A DNA stretch of 33,334 nt from NCBI GenBank assembly GCA_020632575.1, contig JACKFH010000040.1:1-33334 (forward strand), written 5' to 3'. A program made the translations under genes and the position numbers. The DNA is from Candidatus Omnitrophota bacterium. GTDB taxonomy: Bacteria > Hinthialibacterota > Hinthialibacteria > OLB16. The notes under the pieces are model-generated. The model worked only from the letters and a program-made list of their open reading frames with translations, was not told where the DNA came from and made no database searches. This document shows positions 1 through 9,096 of this stretch, one piece after another (position 1 is the first letter of the stretch; the number at the start of each line of letters is the position of its first letter).

Positions 1-23
1 GTGACCTGAGTCGCTACCAATGA
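1..23 (+). CDS. 3' end of an off-window gene (last codons only)
   Basis: The frame starting at position 3 reads DLSRYQ and stops at TGA (21-23). Only these residues are visible. They resemble the DFSRFWQ end of the tail domain on the giant protein downstream, so the gene to the left probably ends in the same type of tail. The match is very short, so this is an inference. The frame is open to the window edge. Confidence 0.35.
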
Positions 24-77
24 TGCCAAACCGCAGCAATGCTCCAAGACCCAAATTCCTCATACCCATCCGCTGTG

Positions 78-161
78 AGCCGCGTTCTGGACGGATGGGC
101 AACAGAAATCCTGTTCGATTTCTCGAGATTTCGGGCGGCAAAAAATGCGACTCAGAGATAA
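78..161 (+). pseudogene. Orphan copy of the recurrent C-terminal tail domain (gene remnant)
   Basis: The frame through 78-161 encodes SRVLDGWATEILFDFSRF followed by nine residues and TAA (159-161). It aligns without gaps to the last 29 residues of the giant protein (SRVEDGSPTEILFDFSRF and on). About 75% of bases match over 57 nt, and 20 bases are identical (108-127 against 7449-7468). The same frame is closed by the TGA at 21-23. The dockerin-like half (DARDLLEW) that normally precedes this segment is missing. There is no ribosome binding site or plausible start, so this looks like debris from a tail duplication or a decayed gene. A short expressed ORF from ATG 39 cannot be excluded. Confidence 0.6.
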
Positions 162-244
162 ATAGCGAACCTTTTTTGAACATGAAAATTGGGTTCACAC
201 CAGGAGATCTCTTGTGTAGTCTAAGTTCCACTTGCCTTCAGCCT

Positions 245-260
245 GACGGTTCCAACCGTC
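245..260 (+). repeat. Short perfect hairpin before the giant gene
   Basis: GACGGTT and AACCGTC are perfect inverted arms separated by CC. The element sits 24 bp before the probable start codon at 285. It could be a terminator stem for the upstream remnant, an operator or an mRNA leader hairpin. No T-run follows it. No convincing promoter hexamer pair was found in 162-284. Confidence 0.4.
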
Positions 261-284
261 CGCACGATTAACGAAAGTTTGAGA

Positions 285-3200
285 ATGCCGATGCCCGTTT
301 CTCTGGACCGCCCGAGGAGAACCATTTCTTTTCCTACGCTCATCTCAATTCTAACCCTTGTAACCCTTTCTCAAACACTCGCCATTTCCGGAAGCATCCT
401 TTCAGCCCAGGCGGAAACAATCTCACTTTCCGGGGAATGCACCTTGTGCTGCGAGGGGCCTGACATCGTGCTTGTGACCCCCACGAAATCCAAGTCATTC
501 CGGGGAGAGGTGTCTCAAATCGAAGCGCTCGAAATCATCGGGTCGGATTCGGATGACACGCTGACCATCGATCTCGGCCAAGGGAATCCGATACCTCCTC
601 AAGGGCTGATCTTTCGCGGCGAGGGGCAGGAGAATCTGGTTCCTGGGGACATTCTGAAAATCGTCAATGGAACCGTGGAGACCGCGACCTATCGGTTCGA
701 CAATCCGAACGATGGCGGAATCGACCTGGACGGCCGCAAGATCGAATACCGGGGGCTGGAGCCGATCTCCAGTACGATCTCCGCCACCAATGTGACTCTG
801 GACTACGGCACGAACGCGGAGACTATCACCGTGACCGACGCGGGGGGTGGGCAAACGACCGTGGCTTCCACAGAGGGCGAATTGACCACGTTCAACAATC
901 CCTCGGGAACTCTGACCATCAACGCCGGAGGGACTGGGGGCGACACGGTCAATGTCCAAAGCCTCGATCCGTCCTACACCGGGGCCATCGTTCTGAACGG
1001 TCAGGGGGGAGGGGACACCTTTCAGATCGACATCGTCCCCTCCGGAGCCACCATGACCGTCAACGGCGGAGCCGCCAACGACACCATCAACGTCGGCGGA
1101 CCGAATGGCTGGGATAGCATCCTCGGCGCCCTGACCGTTCATGGCGATACCAACGATCCAACCCCCGCCTCGAACAACTCGATTTCCGCTTTGGGGGACG
1201 CGGTGAGCAATGACCGACCGGATGGAGACCATCTCCATGTTTTGGATGAAGTCAGCGCGACCACACGGACTTACACCACGAACGGTTCAACCCTCTCGCG
1301 AACCGGCGCTGGGAGCATCAACTATGACACCCTCGAACGAGTGACGATCGATACGAGCGCAACGACCGGGTCCGATATCGATGTCACCAGCACTCCGAGT
1401 TCATGCGTGATGACCCTCAACGCGGGCATGGCGAATGACGATATCGATGTGACAGCCATTGGCTCCAACTCGGTCGCGCGGATCAATGGAGGAGCGGGCG
1501 AGGATGCGTTCGATGTCGTGACGACTTCATCCGATGGTCTTCTCTTCCTTCGAGGGGAATCGGGCGAGGATACATTCAAGTTTCTCGGAACGGGATCCGG
1601 ATTATTCAACGCGATTCAAGTTGAGGGGGGAAGTGAGGACGATGTCGCGTCAGTCGACCAACTAAATTCAACCATATTTCGATTCCTCGGGGGTTCCGGC
1701 GCCGACGAGATCGAATTGGGCCAAACCACATCCTCGGATTTGGCGGAACTCCACGGTGGCGACGGGAACGACACTTTCATTCTCGGCAACGGAGGCGCCA
1801 ACGGACTTTTGGGTAGTTTCGGAGTCAATGGAGAAGGAAACGATTCGGGGGGCATTGGGGATAGCCTGGTCCTCAACGACACCTTCACCACTCAGACGCT
1901 CAATTACACGAATGCCAACGATGGCGATATTGTGGTCGATGGCCGAACCATCAATTATACGGGTCTCGAGCCCATCACCGCGGGCGATTCCGCCGATACG
2001 ATCCTGAATCTTCCGACAGCCCTCGCGAACAATGCCACCCTCCAGGACAGCGCGGACGCTGGGGAAATCGAATTGATCTCCAACAGCGGGACTTTCGAGG
2101 ACACGATCCTTCCCAACCCCACCAACTCACTCGCGGTCAACTTGGGGAATCAGAGCGACGTATTTACCATGAATCCGCTCGACGCCGCATACACCGTTCC
2201 GCTGACCATCGGAGGTGGGGCGGCATCCGGTATCACGTTGAACTATGGCGCCGCCGCCGAATCCCTGACCCTTACCGACTTGGGAGGAGGGATCACGAAC
2301 ATCGATTCAACCGTCTCCGCGACGGTGATCGTCAATAACGCCGCCGACACCCTCACCCTCAACGCGGGCGAGACTGGAGATGACACCATCTCCATCGACA
2401 GCCTGCCCGCACCGTTCCCTTCCAGCCTCGTCTTTAACGGGCAGAGTGGCGACGACACACTGAACATCAACGCCGCCGTCAACCTGGCGGCGAACAAGAG
2501 TTTTACCGCGACCACGGATCAAATCTTCTTCCAAACCGCTTCGTCCGACCTGTCGACCAGTGGAACAGGGGAAGTGAACCTCACGGCTGACCAGAACATT
2601 CTTTTGTCGGTCGGTTCCAGCATCACCTCATCCAGTGGAGACATTACCCTCGAGGCCAATCTCTCGGGAAGCGCAACCGGCAATTTCTCCGGGATTAGCG
2701 TGGACGGCGGGTCAATTGCCTCCGTCTTCGGGGCCATTGATCTCACGGGCGTGGGCGGCGACACGGGGAATTTCAATAGCGGGGTCTCGGTCGCCAACTC
2801 GGGGACGGTCCTTTCGACCGGAACGGGGCCAAGCCCGGGATCGATTACGATCCATGGAACCGCTGGACCCGGTGTTTTGGCAAATCGCGGTGTGGTTGTG
2901 TTCAATAGCGGCGCCTCGATTCTTTCCTTGGATGGCGACATCACGATCGACGGGACAGGCGGGGCCAACCCCTCGACCGGCGCGTCGGACAACGACGGAG
3001 TGGGAATCTTTGCCAGTGGAACAGTCACGTCCCTAAATTCAGGTAATGTGACTCTCCGTGGAACCGGCTTGACCGGCGGAGGTGGGGACGAAAGAGACAA
3101 CGAGGGAGTGGCTATCTCCGGTTCGGGAACCTCGGTTACAACCATCTTCGGGAGCCTCATTTTGGATGGGACGGGCGCCAGTGGGGGGACGGTTCGGAAC

Positions 3201-6200
3201 GAAGGAGTCAATATCGAGAATGGGGCCACCGTCCTTTCGGCGCTTAGTGACATTTCCATTACTGGAGTCGGAGGTCAGAGCGGCAGCCACAACGACGGCG
3301 TCGAAATCCGGAGTCTCGGGACTCGGGTGTCGGCCGGGGCGGGCAATCTTACGATTGTCGGATCGGCGGGAACGGATGGTTCCGCGGGAAGCTCCTCGAA
3401 TCGTGGCGTGGAAATCAGCACCCAAGCGGTTCTGTCGGCTTCCGCGGGATCGATCGATATCGCCGGGAGTGGAGTGGGCGAGAACGACAATGAGGGCGTG
3501 TTTGTGGCCGGCACGGCCAACGAGATATACAGCACTCCGGGCATGGTCCCTATTCCTGACAACGGAACCGCGAACCTGCAAATCGCAATCGACGAAGCCT
3601 TCTATATCGCGGATGTCGATGTCACCGTCGATGTCACGCACACCTTCGACCGGGACCTCACCCTTACGCTCATTTCTCCCTTCGGAACGCGAGTCACGCT
3701 GGCCTCAAGACGCGGGGAGGGTGGCGACAACTTCACCAGTACTCGTTTCGACGACGACTCCGGAGCGGATCTCTCGGCCGGCGCCGCCCCCTTCACCGGG
3801 ACCTTTCGACCGGAGTCTCCCCTCTCCGCGTTCGATGGGGAGTCCGCGCAAGGGACTTGGACTTTGGAGGTCTCCGACAACCAGGGTGGTGATACAGGCA
3901 CGATCGATTTTGTTGAGATCGAGTTCAACGCCCCCACGGCAATTTCCACCGTTTCCGGACCGATCCATATCGATGGGACCTCCAACGGAAGCGGGAATGG
4001 GAATCGAGGCGTCGCGATCGAATCCCATGCGCGGATTACCTCGACCTCGGGAGAGATCTCCATCGAGGGAACGGGCGGCGGTGTGGACGACAACGAGGGC
4101 GTCCTGATTACCGATTCCAACACTTCGATCTCCACACGCACGGGCAAGATCTTCGTCTACGGTAAAGGGACATCGACTGGGGATCGGAACCCAGGTTTAA
4201 AAATCGATTCGGGGGCGAGTGTCATTTCAACCGCGGGCGAAGTCCAACTTTTGGGAGACGGATACGGAGCCTCCGAAGCCGCCGGCGTTCTGATTGAAGG
4301 ACTGGATTCCAAAGTTGACAGTGGTGGATTGATCCAAATCGGAGGTTTCAGCTTCGGCGCAACCGACGAGAACCCGGGGCTCAAGATCTCCGAGCAGGCG
4401 ACGATTACCGCCCTGGATGGCCTGAACATCGGAGGAAAGGGGAGCGGAAGCCAATCGGGCGGCGGCGCCAACCACGGTTTCGTCATCGACAGCGCCACGG
4501 TTTCCGCCTCCACCCTGGACTTTAGACGTCTTGAGCTGTCCGGCACCTCCGGACCCGACCCAAATGGCAGCATCGGTGTTCTAGTAACCAATAAATCGAA
4601 TGTGATTAGCAGATCCTTGGACCTCCTTTTCACCCAACAAAAGAACGGAACGGTCTTTACTCCGAACATCATCCCCTTCGAGTTCGAAACCCCGGCCGGC
4701 CTAGCTCGGACCGCCACGTTAACGGTCAGCGCGACCGCCAATCTCGGCACAAACACACAGTTCTTCACCCTCGATCTCGAAGGGTTGGTGACCCAAAACC
4801 TGTTCGTTGACGATGGGATGAGTTCGACCCCCGTCACGACCACAGTTAACCTGGATGCCGCCCAAGTGGCGGCCCTTACGGCGGATGGTTTGATCTCGAT
4901 GACGGTGACTCCAAGTGGCGATGTCTCTCCCCTCATTGGTCCCACCGAACTCGAAGTCTCGCTCTCGATCCCAGGAGCCGGGCTGGCGCCGCCCATCGTG
5001 ATGAAGTCTTTTGAGAGCACGGGAGGAAACGAAAGCAACGACGACATCCGGGTGGACATGGGGTCGAGCGTCGAAGCAATCGGCAACCTCATCCAAGTTG
5101 AAGTAGCGGACGATTTCATTTTGGGGGCGACAGGATCGCTAAGATCCGCCTCCACCATTGCTGTTTTGGGGGAGACCCAGGATGGCGATTTCGATCCGGA
5201 TGGGTCGACGTTCGAATTTTCCGGTTACGTGTCGGCTCCGGGTCTCGGTGTTCGAGGCGAGCAGGATAACGACACCCTCATCCTTCCCAATCTGGATTCG
5301 GGTCACCTCGATCTTCATGGGGATTTGGGAGGGGGGGGACACACGAACCCGACGTTCCTAGCCAGCGGCATCCTGAACGCCAGTGGGAATCAAAACATCG
5401 CCATCAATTTCGATGGTTTCTCAGGCGAGGACAGAATCCAGATCGGATTGGGGGCGCCTCGCTCCGTGGGCTATTTCCCCGATGAATTCGCGCCATCCAT
5501 CAATAGCGGCGTTGTGGCGATTTCCGGGGAGACCAACCTCTCTTTCAGAGCTCGGGGATCGATAGTTGCGAGCGGATCGGGGGGAACCCTGACTGTGGAT
5601 TCTTCAAGCTTGCCGGGGCTCACCGAGATGACCCTACGCGATGAGATCGTAAACTCTGCCGGTCCGGGTGGGAATGCGATCGAAGGCGACGCCTTCGCTT
5701 CGCTGTTGTTCAATGGGTTCACCGAACTGTTCGCTTTCACGGGTGACGGGGACGAGTCCACCACCATCCAAGCGGTCGACACCGCCGACAATGGCGGGGG
5801 TGTCTCTCTTCAGAACATCCTGGTCGATGGCGGCATTTCCAGCGGGATCGATGTCGGGAATGATACCTTCATCGTGACACCCTCGACATCCGCCAACATC
5901 GAAGTTCGCGGGAGCAGCCCGGATTTCGGCGACGCGGGCGTTCCTCCCGGGGGAGACACACTGATGATCGACCTCGCGGGGGTCGGAAGCGCGGAAGTCA
6001 TTCCGGGGACTCCCCGAGGGGATGGCCAGGTGCAATTCGGTGGCAGCGCGAACCCGCTCGTCTTCAAGAGCATCGAGAGCTTTGCGGGTTCCGGGATTTT
6101 CGACGCTGGAGACGCTCCCGATCCGCTGGCTTCGACCGCGGGACAATATCCGACCTTGCTCGCCAACAATGGGCCGACCCACGATTTCAGTTTGGTGGGT

Positions 6201-7502
6201 CCGATCTTGGGTTCCGCGATCGATTACGAAATGGATGGGTTGCCGGAATCGATGGCCAGGGGTGACGACAATGACGGCATCGACGATGAGGATGGCGTGG
6301 CCTTCCCCAATCCGCTTTTCGCGGAGACCGTTGCGAACATCGAGGTGACAAGCGCCACCGGCGGCGTCCTCAACTACTTCTTCGATTTCAATCGGGACGG
6401 TCGCTTTGACGGGGCCGATGAATCCTTCACCTTTGTCCACCCCGGCGGCGGTGCGGTCGAGGTCCCGGTGCCCACTCCTCGGACCGCCCTTCTCGGACCC
6501 ACCTTCGCCCGGTTCCGGATTAGCACGGCGGGTGTGGCCTCGGCGGTAGGTTCCGCCACGGATGGAGAGGTGGAGGATTACCAGGTGACGGTTCAGGGCA
6601 TCGCTCCGAATCTCTTCATTTTTCCCTCCGACACGGTGGTCAGTAACGATCCCGGCATCTGTGGATCGTCCCAGACTTTTACCATCGGCGCGACTGGATT
6701 GCCCTTCGCTGACGTGGTCTGCGAGATTGAGGGTTTCCCGATTATGTTCCCGCATACCTTCGCGGTCGGGACTACGACTGTTTCTTGTACCGCCACAAAT
6801 TCGGCTGGGGTTCACACCCGATCTTTCACTGTCACAGTCAACGACACCGAAATCCCCTCGGCGACCTGCCTCTCACCGATCGTGGCCTTGGACGAACTCG
6901 GTTCCGCCACGATCACGGCCGCGAGTGTCGACGCGGGAAGCACGGACAACTGCGGAATCGCCTCGATGGTGGTCTCGCCCACGAGTTTCACCTGCGCCGA
7001 GGTGGGGATTCAAAATGTCACCCTGACGGTCACGGACATCCATGGAAATATCGCGCTTTGCACCACCACAGTGATGGTGATCGACAACATCCCGCCCACG
7101 ATGATCGCGCCAACCCTCGAAGCCGTCACGGCCAACGCAACCGGCGAGGCGATCCTATTGGACTACACATCGGGAGTCGTGGCGACGGACACGTGCTCCT
7201 CTGCGAGTTCACTGGTGATCGCTCAGTCTCCGAGCCCTGGGTCCACGATTGGAGTGGGTGACAACGTCATCACGTTCAGCGCCACGGATGCGTCCGGGAA
7301 TGTGGGCGAAGCCACCGCCACTCTGACCGTCAACCAGGCAGACCCGATGACGGACTACGACGTGAAGCCGGAACCGCCCGACGGTAAGATCGACGCTCGC
7401 GATCTCCTGGAATGGTACAGTCGTGTCGAGGATGGATCTCCCACGGAGATCCTGTTCGATTTCTCGAGGTTTTGGCAAAGGGACAATCTGAAGCGGCAAT
7501 GA
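285..7502 (+). CDS. Giant secreted mosaic surface protein (about 2,405 aa) with P-domain, GEVED, HYR and a C-terminal tail
   Basis: I chose ATG 285, which has GAAAG seven bases upstream; the frame also opens at TTG 279. A basic N-terminus and hydrophobic stretch end in an AQA cleavage site near residue 43. Roughly residues 50-830 hold diverged repeats of the type TLTINAGGTGGDT ... LVFNGQSGDDTLNI. Residues 830-1080 and 1220-1480 hold beta-helix-like units recurring around NEGV, GTG and S-G-I motifs. Between them (about 1085-1215) lies a proprotein-convertase P domain: THTFDRDLTLTLISPFGT ... GTWTLEVSDNQGGDTGTI. Residues 1940-2105 form a GEVED module (DAGDAPD ... GDDNDGIDDEDGV ... DGEVEDYQVTV). 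Two or three HYR-like Ig modules follow (2105-2355). The last 50 residues are the tail (DGKIDARDLLEWYSR ... ILFDFSRFWQR). No catalytic domain is visible. An adhesive or structural surface role is inferred. Confidence 0.85.
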   Translation: MPMPVSLDRPRRTISFPTLISILTLVTLSQTLAISGSILSAQAETISLSGECTLCCEGPDIVLVTPTKSKSFRGEVSQIEALEIIGSDSDDTLTIDLGQGNPIPPQGLIFRGEGQENLVPGDILKIVNGTVETATYRFDNPNDGGIDLDGRKIEYRGLEPISSTISATNVTLDYGTNAETITVTDAGGGQTTVASTEGELTTFNNPSGTLTINAGGTGGDTVNVQSLDPSYTGAIVLNGQGGGDTFQIDIVPSGATMTVNGGAANDTINVGGPNGWDSILGALTVHGDTNDPTPASNNSISALGDAVSNDRPDGDHLHVLDEVSATTRTYTTNGSTLSRTGAGSINYDTLERVTIDTSATTGSDIDVTSTPSSCVMTLNAGMANDDIDVTAIGSNSVARINGGAGEDAFDVVTTSSDGLLFLRGESGEDTFKFLGTGSGLFNAIQVEGGSEDDVASVDQLNSTIFRFLGGSGADEIELGQTTSSDLAELHGGDGNDTFILGNGGANGLLGSFGVNGEGNDSGGIGDSLVLNDTFTTQTLNYTNANDGDIVVDGRTINYTGLEPITAGDSADTILNLPTALANNATLQDSADAGEIELISNSGTFEDTILPNPTNSLAVNLGNQSDVFTMNPLDAAYTVPLTIGGGAASGITLNYGAAAESLTLTDLGGGITNIDSTVSATVIVNNAADTLTLNAGETGDDTISIDSLPAPFPSSLVFNGQSGDDTLNINAAVNLAANKSFTATTDQIFFQTASSDLSTSGTGEVNLTADQNILLSVGSSITSSSGDITLEANLSGSATGNFSGISVDGGSIASVFGAIDLTGVGGDTGNFNSGVSVANSGTVLSTGTGPSPGSITIHGTAGPGVLANRGVVVFNSGASILSLDGDITIDGTGGANPSTGASDNDGVGIFASGTVTSLNSGNVTLRGTGLTGGGGDERDNEGVAISGSGTSVTTIFGSLILDGTGASGGTVRNEGVNIENGATVLSALSDISITGVGGQSGSHNDGVEIRSLGTRVSAGAGNLTIVGSAGTDGSAGSSSNRGVEISTQAVLSASAGSIDIAGSGVGENDNEGVFVAGTANEIYSTPGMVPIPDNGTANLQIAIDEAFYIADVDVTVDVTHTFDRDLTLTLISPFGTRVTLASRRGEGGDNFTSTRFDDDSGADLSAGAAPFTGTFRPESPLSAFDGESAQGTWTLEVSDNQGGDTGTIDFVEIEFNAPTAISTVSGPIHIDGTSNGSGNGNRGVAIESHARITSTSGEISIEGTGGGVDDNEGVLITDSNTSISTRTGKIFVYGKGTSTGDRNPGLKIDSGASVISTAGEVQLLGDGYGASEAAGVLIEGLDSKVDSGGLIQIGGFSFGATDENPGLKISEQATITALDGLNIGGKGSGSQSGGGANHGFVIDSATVSASTLDFRRLELSGTSGPDPNGSIGVLVTNKSNVISRSLDLLFTQQKNGTVFTPNIIPFEFETPAGLARTATLTVSATANLGTNTQFFTLDLEGLVTQNLFVDDGMSSTPVTTTVNLDAAQVAALTADGLISMTVTPSGDVSPLIGPTELEVSLSIPGAGLAPPIVMKSFESTGGNESNDDIRVDMGSSVEAIGNLIQVEVADDFILGATGSLRSASTIAVLGETQDGDFDPDGSTFEFSGYVSAPGLGVRGEQDNDTLILPNLDSGHLDLHGDLGGGGHTNPTFLASGILNASGNQNIAINFDGFSGEDRIQIGLGAPRSVGYFPDEFAPSINSGVVAISGETNLSFRARGSIVASGSGGTLTVDSSSLPGLTEMTLRDEIVNSAGPGGNAIEGDAFASLLFNGFTELFAFTGDGDESTTIQAVDTADNGGGVSLQNILVDGGISSGIDVGNDTFIVTPSTSANIEVRGSSPDFGDAGVPPGGDTLMIDLAGVGSAEVIPGTPRGDGQVQFGGSANPLVFKSIESFAGSGIFDAGDAPDPLASTAGQYPTLLANNGPTHDFSLVGPILGSAIDYEMDGLPESMARGDDNDGIDDEDGVAFPNPLFAETVANIEVTSATGGVLNYFFDFNRDGRFDGADESFTFVHPGGGAVEVPVPTPRTALLGPTFARFRISTAGVASAVGSATDGEVEDYQVTVQGIAPNLFIFPSDTVVSNDPGICGSSQTFTIGATGLPFADVVCEIEGFPIMFPHTFAVGTTTVSCTATNSAGVHTRSFTVTVNDTEIPSATCLSPIVALDELGSATITAASVDAGSTDNCGIASMVVSPTSFTCAEVGIQNVTLTVTDIHGNIALCTTTVMVIDNIPPTMIAPTLEAVTANATGEAILLDYTSGVVATDTCSSASSLVIAQSPSPGSTIGVGDNVITFSATDASGNVGEATATLTVNQADPMTDYDVKPEPPDGKIDARDLLEWYSRVEDGSPTEILFDFSRFWQRDNLKRQ

Positions 7503-7906
7503 TTCCGATCGATTACGATTTTTGATTTGCTTCGGATGAATCACCGTTCGAAGGCGATTTCATTCTTCGATTTGCGCCTTTCAGAACAACCGGAGACCTT
7601 CTCTACCTCCACTGTTTGAGATGCGAAGAGCCTTGCGGAAAGACCACGCTTCATCTCCAAGTAACATCGCGCTTTCTTTTCGTAACAGGAACTAATTAGG
7701 ACTATCTTCTCCGACTATAGGATATGCATCTTGGCATCCCCGAAAGGGTTTCGAGTTCAGATAAACTTATATTGAGGCAACGATCCCCGTTCAAATAGTT
7801 TCTAGGAGGGGCAATGCGAGGTCTTAGCAAATGACTGAATTGTGTCTAAGATACGCATAATGTGTTACGTTTCGCACTCGTCGCGCGGCGAAAGAAGGAC
7901 GCGAGT
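7503..7906 (+). other. Intergenic leader with two overlapping micro-ORFs
   Basis: No gene-sized ORF is convincing here. A strong Shine-Dalgarno (TAGGAGGGG, 7803-7811) directly precedes ATG 7814, which encodes only MRGLSK (7814-7834). Its stop overlaps ATG 7831 of a second micro-ORF, MTELCLRYA (7831-7860), which ends just before the GAF/HD-GYP frame opens at GTG 7862. This could be a translated leader for the downstream gene or a chance arrangement. A small hairpin with ATGC/GCAT arms lies near 7726-7740. I found no c-di-GMP riboswitch consensus. Confidence 0.35.
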
Positions 7907-9091
7907 ATGACCGATTCTCAACTGCAAACCACCGAAACGAAGGCGGAAATCAAATCGAGACTGGAACGATTGGAGACTCTTTACGATCTCTCCCTCGATA
8001 TATTCGCGGCGAAAAATCTTGACGACCTGCTCAGAGTGGTTATGTCTCGCGTCACCTCGGCTCTGGGAGCCGATCGATCCACCCTTTTTATCGTCAATCA
8101 AGACGCTGAGATCCTTTGGTCCAAGGTGGCTCAGGGAACCGAACCGATTATCCTCCCAATGGGTGTCGGGCTGGCCGGTATGGTCGCGGCTTCGGGAGAG
8201 ACTCTAAACATCCCCGACGCCTACCTTGACGATCGATTCAATTCGGAAATCGACAAGAAGACCGGTTACCACACAAAGACGATCCTCTGCATGCCGGTTA
8301 AAGATCGCGAGGGGAATGTGGTTGCTGTGATCCAGGCGATCAACAAAATCGGCGGGGCCTTCTCGGAAGACGATGAGGATTTCCTCCGCGCACTCTCGGC
8401 TCAGATTCAGCTGGCGATCGAAAACTCGACGCTTTACCAAGGTCTGAAGGAGCTGTTCGAGTCGATGATCGAGGCTTTAGCGTCCACCATCGACGCTCGG
8501 CACCCAACCACGGCGGGTCACACCAACCGGGTGAGAAATTATTCTTTGGAGATCGCCAAGGAGATGGGCTACAGCCCGGCCGATTTGGAGATCTTGAACT
8601 ACGCGGCGTTACTTCATGACTACGGTAAGATCGGGGTCCCTGAGGCAATCCTGACCAAACCCGGCAAACTGACCGATGTCGAGTACGAGGCGATGAAACG
8701 ACACGCCAATTACACCATCGAGATCCTCAGCCGGATCAAGTTTCCGAAGCAGTATCGTGAAATCCCCAATATCGCGGGACATCACCACGAAAAGATGGAT
8801 GGAAGCGGATACCCCGACGGGTTAAGCGGCGACAATCTGCATCCGCTTTCCCGAGTGATGGCGGTCGCGGATGTGTTCGATGCGATGACTTCATTTCGCG
8901 AGTACCGTAATCCTGCCAACCCTGACAAGGTTCTCGAAATGCTGAAGGCGGATTCGGGAACTGCTTTCGATGGCGATGCAGTCGATGCATTCGAGCGTTA
9001 CTATCATAAGAGCAACCTGGGCGATCTCATCCGGGATCGCAACGATGAGGAGAAGGCGGCGCTTGAACTTGCGCGCGCCGAAACCGGATAA
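7907..9091 (+). CDS. GAF/HD-GYP protein, probable cyclic-di-GMP phosphodiesterase
   Basis: The frame opens at GTG 7862, but ATG 7907 has AAAGAAGGA eight bases upstream and gives 394 aa. Residues 20-175 form a GAF sensor domain. Residues 185-375 form an HD-GYP domain: HPTTAGHTNRV (199-209), the HD pair in LHDYGKIGVPE (H237, D238), and the signature HHEKMDGSGYPDG (293-305), followed by AVADVFDAMTSF. All the family's hallmark residues are present, so hydrolysis of c-di-GMP to pGpG or GMP is likely. There is no receiver domain or membrane segment, so it should be a cytosolic protein controlled by a ligand of the GAF domain. The ubiE gene follows after five bases, which suggests co-transcription. 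The natural signal is unknown. Confidence 0.92.
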   Translation: MTDSQLQTTETKAEIKSRLERLETLYDLSLDIFAAKNLDDLLRVVMSRVTSALGADRSTLFIVNQDAEILWSKVAQGTEPIILPMGVGLAGMVAASGETLNIPDAYLDDRFNSEIDKKTGYHTKTILCMPVKDREGNVVAVIQAINKIGGAFSEDDEDFLRALSAQIQLAIENSTLYQGLKELFESMIEALASTIDARHPTTAGHTNRVRNYSLEIAKEMGYSPADLEILNYAALLHDYGKIGVPEAILTKPGKLTDVEYEAMKRHANYTIEILSRIKFPKQYREIPNIAGHHHEKMDGSGYPDGLSGDNLHPLSRVMAVADVFDAMTSFREYRNPANPDKVLEMLKADSGTAFDGDAVDAFERYYHKSNLGDLIRDRNDEEKAALELARAETG

Positions 9092-9096
9092 GACTG

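Noticed and set aside
20..271. 83-aa ORF at the left edge on plus
   Set aside because: It is in a different frame from the tail remnant and has no family features or ribosome site; the remnant frame explains the region better.
7715..7760. Possible c-di-GMP riboswitch before the HD-GYP gene
   Set aside because: Small hairpins are present, but none of the conserved GEMM sequence could be found.
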